Source of the DNA: Larkinella sp049445795
Lineage (GTDB): Bacteria > Bacteroidota > Bacteroidia > Cytophagales > Spirosomataceae
Direction of reading: 5' to 3'
Length of the DNA stretch: 64,000 bases
NCBI RefSeq assembly: GCF_049445795.1
Contig: NZ_JBMSDT010000011.1
Coordinates: 214,344-278,343, forward strand
Under the pieces are notes generated by a model. It saw only the letters and a list, made by a program, of their open reading frames with translations, was not told the origin of the DNA and searched no databases. The position numbers and the translations under genes were made by a program. Positions 60,841-64,000 of this stretch are shown one piece after another. The stretch's first letter is position 1. The number at the start of each line of letters is the position of its first letter.

Positions 60841-61129
60841 AACACCCTGCCCGTTCCTAAAACAATGGCATAATTTTGGCTATGTTTTTGTGTGTACAAA
60901 TTAATATGTAGCTCAACAAGATCTCATTGGTTAATTATAATGAGGGCGTCCTGTGTTCGAAAGTAAGTCTGTCCTCACAAAACCGGAGAACTGGTATATG
61001 AGAAAAGCTCAATTTTTTGTTGCAAATCCCTACGGACTAGCGTGACTTTTGACTAAAAGCGAAGTCTGAAATAAGGGTACATGCTGTTTATGAGCGAATG
61101 CTTCCAAAACAGATTTAAATAGCCATCAG
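60841..61129. other. Intergenic region before the giant surface protein
   Basis: A 289-bp gap. TAATTTTG at 60871-60878 matches the -7 promoter consensus but has no -33 partner. Nothing else recognised. Confidence 0.35.
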
Positions 61130-64000
61130 ATGAAAAGAACATCTACTTTGGATCCACACTGCGTTCAACAGACAACATCTTCTGGGACCCCGATCTATAA
61201 TTGGGAGGAACGTTGGAAATCCCAGTCGACTCATCTGACGAGGTATAGAGTACCCAAGGACGTTAACAATTTTCCCTTGCATTCAACCGCTGGTATGTGC
61301 CAGCAGAAGAGCGAGGGAAAGGCAGACTGGGTCATATATCCCGATTTACCGCTGATTATTCAAAATATTTATATTAAAAATTGCTTGGTAAAGCAATTAA
61401 AGCGGGTTTCTTGTTTGCCTTCAGGCATCTCAAATTGGGGGCTCGTGCAACTTCTGTTTTGGGTGTTATTTCAAGTCGGTTTTGTTGCGGCCCAGAGTCC
61501 CAATCTTTACGTCCACAAAAAAATCAACAATAGCCATCCAATACTGAATGAGGTCGTTGCCTATACCGTGGTCGTGGGGAACGACGGGGATGCCGCAGCA
61601 ACCGGCGTTGTTGTGCGGGACAACCTACCCGCCGGTGCTCAGTATACGGATCATACCGTCTTTCGAGGGGCAAACGCCTACTCGTCCGTTACCGGAAACT
61701 GGAACATTGGCTCTCTTACCGCCGGTGACTCAGTCGTGATGGAACTTAAAGCCCGGGTTGTGGCAAGGGGTGTCTGGTTTAATACCGCCGAGGTCATTCA
61801 AAGCCAGGGGGGCGATCCCAATTCCTCACCCAATAACCAGGATCTTTCGGAGGATGACATGGCTTTGGTGTGTTTTTCGGTTCCTATTGAATGGTATGAA
61901 GGGGATGAATTTACTGTAAGCATACCCATTGCGCTGACGAATGTTCAATGGACCCGGAATGGACAAAGTCAATTTCCGGCGAGCCAGGCTGTGGCAACAG
62001 GGAGTACATTAGTCATTAAATCGCCGGGAAACTATTCATTTACGGGTATGTTTGGCAATTGTCCGGTAAACGGCTGCTGTGCAATTGAAGTAGTTCCGGG
62101 ACCGGTTTGTCAGCTTGTACCTACCGCACAGGCCACGCCGACCTGTGAAGCCAGTCCGCTGGTGCTAACGGCGTCAGGACAAGGCGGAAGCCAACCCTAT
62201 CAATATCGATGGTCGGGGCCGAATGGCTTTACGAGCACCAGCCAGAACCCGACAATTCCAGTCGCAACAACCGCGAATGCGGGTGTCTATACCGTCTATA
62301 TTACAGATGCGGTAGGGTGTACTGCGACGGCCAGCACAACGGCCTTGGTTGGGTCCTTGCCTACAGCGGTTTGTAATTCTCCGGTTTGCGAAGGTGCGAC
62401 CATTTATTTGTCCGCTACAGGCGGGGGAACGGGTTATTTATGGTTAGGTCCCAACGGGTTTACCAGCACATTGCAGAGTCCGACGATTCCCAATGCCACT
62501 ACTGCCAATAGCGGTAGTTATACCGTGGTGATCACGGGAACAAGTATCTGCTCCGGAACGGCGATAACAAGCCTGAAAGTACTTCCCAAACCTACTATTG
62601 ATGCGATGATCAGCAGTAGTGCCTGCGTGGGTGGGAGCTTTACACTTTCGGCCACGGCAAGCGGGGGAGTTGAGCCATACAGTTACATTTGGACGGGCCC
62701 CAACGGTTTTTATGAAACCGGCCAAACAGTCGTCGTAAATAACGCCCAGTTGACTCACGCGGGGAGTTATACCCTTACCGTATTTAGTCAGAATGGTTGT
62801 GGAGATAAGGATGTTACAGCGCCAATACTTATAAAAGCGTGTGTTTGTAATCCGGTAGCCGGAGCACTGTCGGCCTCGGTCTGTGTTGGCCAAACCGTAA
62901 GTCTGACCGCCACAAATGGATTCAACTCCTACAATTGGAAAGGGCCAAGCGGTTTTACAAGCAATCAGCAAAATCCAGTCATCCCGAATGCACAACTTAC
63001 CCAGAACGGCAATTACACATTGACCGTAACAGGTACTCAATGTACGGGAACGGCTATCGTTCCCATAGCGATTATAGGATTACCGGTAGCTGATGCGACT
63101 TCGAGCACGGTGTGCGTGGATGGGGTGGCTTCGATCAGCCTGAGTGTTTCGGGTGGCAGCAGCTACCAGTGGAGCGGTCCGAACGGCTTTGTGAGCAGTG
63201 AGCAGAGTCCAATCATCAGCAATGCGACATCATCGCAGAGTGGGGTGTACAGTGTGACGGTGATCAACGGCAGTGGGTGTAGTGTCACCCGCACGACGAG
63301 TGTGAGTGTGGGCCGTTGTGGCCCGCCGGTTAGCTGTAGTCTGACGGGCAGCTTGACGGCTTCGAGCACAGTGGTGTGCGCGGGGGGCAGTGTGGTGCTG
63401 ACGGCCAGTGGGAGTGGCAACCAGGGGGTGTTGAGCTATCAGTGGCTGGGGGCAGGGGTGAGTGGTCAGAGTGGCAGCAGTGTGACGGTTTCGAACCTGA
63501 CGAGCACGAGCACCTTTACGGTGGTCATCAGTGATGGGGGGGTGAGTGGCTGTAGCCTCACCCGGCAGATCACGGTGGGGGTGAATCCGTTGCCGGTCGA
63601 AGCGGAGGCTTCTTCGTCAACGGCTTGTGTGGGCAACAGTGTCAGCATTCAACTCAGTGCCAGCAGTGGCAGTGGGTACAGTTATAAGTGGAGCGGTCCG
63701 AACGGCTTTGTGAGCAGTGAACAGAGTCCAATCATCAGCAATGCGACGTCATCGCAGAGTGGGGTGTACAGTGTGACGGTGATCAGTGGCAGCGGGTGCA
63801 GTGTGGTACGCACGACGAGTGTGAGTGTGGGCCTTTGTGTGCCGCCGGTTAGCTGTAGTCTGACGGGCAGCTTGACAGCTTCGAGCACAGTGGTGTGCGC
63901 GGGGGGCAGTGTGGTGCTGACGGCCAGTGGGAGTGGCAACCAGGGGGTGTTGAGCTATCAGTGGCTGGGGGCAGGGGTGAGTGGTCAGAGTGGCAGCAGT
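61130..64000 (+). CDS. Giant multi-Ig-domain surface protein (3' end beyond the window)
   Basis: A frame of at least 957 codons, open to the window edge. Residues 1-100 lack recognisable features; a hydrophobic signal-like stretch (L-V-Q-L-L-F-W-V-L-F-Q-V-G-F-V-A-A-Q) ends near residue 122, so the true start may be downstream of 61130. A DUF11-type domain follows at about residues 125-235 (A-Y-T-V-V-V-G-N-D-G-D then V-R-D-N-L-P-A-G). A series of PKD/Ig-like modules of 75-90 residues then repeats W-S/T/K-G-P-N/S-G-F and G-x-Y-T/S-V with paired Cys. From about 63100 codon use shifts strongly to GTG/AGT/AGC. Probably a cell-surface adhesin or gliding-type protein of the SprB kind, likely with a sorting domain past the window. 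Confidence 0.85.
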   Translation, partial: MKRTSTLDPHCVQQTTSSGTPIYNWEERWKSQSTHLTRYRVPKDVNNFPLHSTAGMCQQKSEGKADWVIYPDLPLIIQNIYIKNCLVKQLKRVSCLPSGISNWGLVQLLFWVLFQVGFVAAQSPNLYVHKKINNSHPILNEVVAYTVVVGNDGDAAATGVVVRDNLPAGAQYTDHTVFRGANAYSSVTGNWNIGSLTAGDSVVMELKARVVARGVWFNTAEVIQSQGGDPNSSPNNQDLSEDDMALVCFSVPIEWYEGDEFTVSIPIALTNVQWTRNGQSQFPASQAVATGSTLVIKSPGNYSFTGMFGNCPVNGCCAIEVVPGPVCQLVPTAQATPTCEASPLVLTASGQGGSQPYQYRWSGPNGFTSTSQNPTIPVATTANAGVYTVYITDAVGCTATASTTALVGSLPTAVCNSPVCEGATIYLSATGGGTGYLWLGPNGFTSTLQSPTIPNATTANSGSYTVVITGTSICSGTAITSLKVLPKPTIDAMISSSACVGGSFTLSATASGGVEPYSYIWTGPNGFYETGQTVVVNNAQLTHAGSYTLTVFSQNGCGDKDVTAPILIKACVCNPVAGALSASVCVGQTVSLTATNGFNSYNWKGPSGFTSNQQNPVIPNAQLTQNGNYTLTVTGTQCTGTAIVPIAIIGLPVADATSSTVCVDGVASISLSVSGGSSYQWSGPNGFVSSEQSPIISNATSSQSGVYSVTVINGSGCSVTRTTSVSVGRCGPPVSCSLTGSLTASSTVVCAGGSVVLTASGSGNQGVLSYQWLGAGVSGQSGSSVTVSNLTSTSTFTVVISDGGVSGCSLTRQITVGVNPLPVEAEASSSTACVGNSVSIQLSASSGSGYSYKWSGPNGFVSSEQSPIISNATSSQSGVYSVTVISGSGCSVVRTTSVSVGLCVPPVSCSLTGSLTASSTVVCAGGSVVLTASGSGNQGVLSYQWLGAGVSGQSGSS
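63169..64000 (+). repeat. 519-bp tandem repeats inside the giant surface gene
   Basis: 63688-64000 repeats 63169-63481 with an exact 519-nt (173-codon) offset and about 96 percent identity (roughly 12 differences in 313 nt, no indels). The unit encodes two consecutive Ig-like modules (one with W-S-G-P-N-G-F-V-S-S-E, the other with L-S-Y-Q-W-L-G-A-G-V-S). The second copy is cut by the window edge, so the copy number is unknown. Confidence 0.9.

Noticed and set aside
60900..60970. tRNA-like GTTCGAAA segment before the surface-protein gene
   Set aside because: No acceptor or anticodon stem could be paired around it.
61548..61739. 63-aa frame in the surface-protein region
   Set aside because: It is out of frame with the long continuous frame starting at 61130, which has DUF11 and Ig-like features.
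63163..63939. Two identical 85-aa antisense frames 519 nt apart in the repeat region
   Set aside because: They are the reverse strand of the duplicated Ig-like unit; the sense frame is continuous through the whole region.

Overview
The window reads as chromosomal DNA from a Bacteroidota bacterium, most likely order Cytophagales, family Spirosomaceae (Larkinella/Spirosoma-like). The evidence is two SusC/SusD outer-membrane uptake pairs, a Bacteroidota-type ECF sigma factor, lipoproteins with SusD signatures, TAnnTTTG promoter -7 elements instead of classical -10 boxes, and a protein set (CRTAC1/ASPIC-UnbV, DUF4965 glutaminase-like, TipAS-MerR) typical of that group. No rRNA, tRNA or CRISPR array was found.

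Layout. 1-20.7 kb is a mixed region: a patatin lipase, a secreted TIM-barrel sugar isomerase with a DUF4965 glutaminase-like protein, an FAD sugar-lactone/alditol oxidase, two MFS transporters (one divergent from an Lrp regulator), a TipAS-MerR regulator, an esterase, an S9 peptidase, RarA, an orphan ECF sigma factor and adenine deaminase. 20.8-55 kb looks like a glycan/fucose-utilisation supercluster on the + strand: a UxaA-family dehydratase, an SDR, two SusC/D pairs, a CRTAC1 protein, a vanadium haloperoxidase, a GH29 alpha-L-fucosidase, a secreted alpha/beta hydrolase, an FAH-family hydrolase, L-fuconolactonase, a second SDR, FucP, a mutarotase and LutA/B/C. Read together they encode an oxidative route: fucosidase releases L-fucose, FucP imports it, the mutarotase and SDR make fuconolactone, the lactonase makes fuconate, the UxaA protein dehydrates it, an SDR oxidises 2-keto-3-deoxyfuconate, the FAH protein cleaves the diketo acid to pyruvate plus lactate, and LutABC oxidises the lactate. 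This assignment is inference from families and context. 55-61 kb holds a GNAT, cytidylate kinase, a DAO-type oxidoreductase and a large TolB-propeller/outer-membrane protein. 61.1-64 kb is the start of a giant multi-Ig-domain surface protein that runs off the window and contains 519-bp near-identical tandem repeats.

The most unusual layer is non-coding. The window is strewn with paired inverted repeats. Several have arms built from 7- or 8-nt words (GTTTAAC/GTTTAAG, AAAATTA/AAAGTTA, GGCATAG/GGCAGAG, ATTCACTC, CGGTTTA), and others are REP-like doublets (CACGGACT-TTAGTCCGTG; CCCCGGGTTGCACCCGGGG). They sit precisely at stop/start junctions, occupy nearly every junction of the fucose operon from 45.8 to 49.5 kb, twice lie in frame inside the CRTAC1 coding sequence, and in one case flank a complete four-helix-bundle (S23-like) gene with perfect 33-bp inverted repeats. 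A second accessory feature is a four-gene island (membrane protein, XRE regulator, zeta-like kinase, 51-aa protein) lodged between lutA and lutB with its own promoter/operator.
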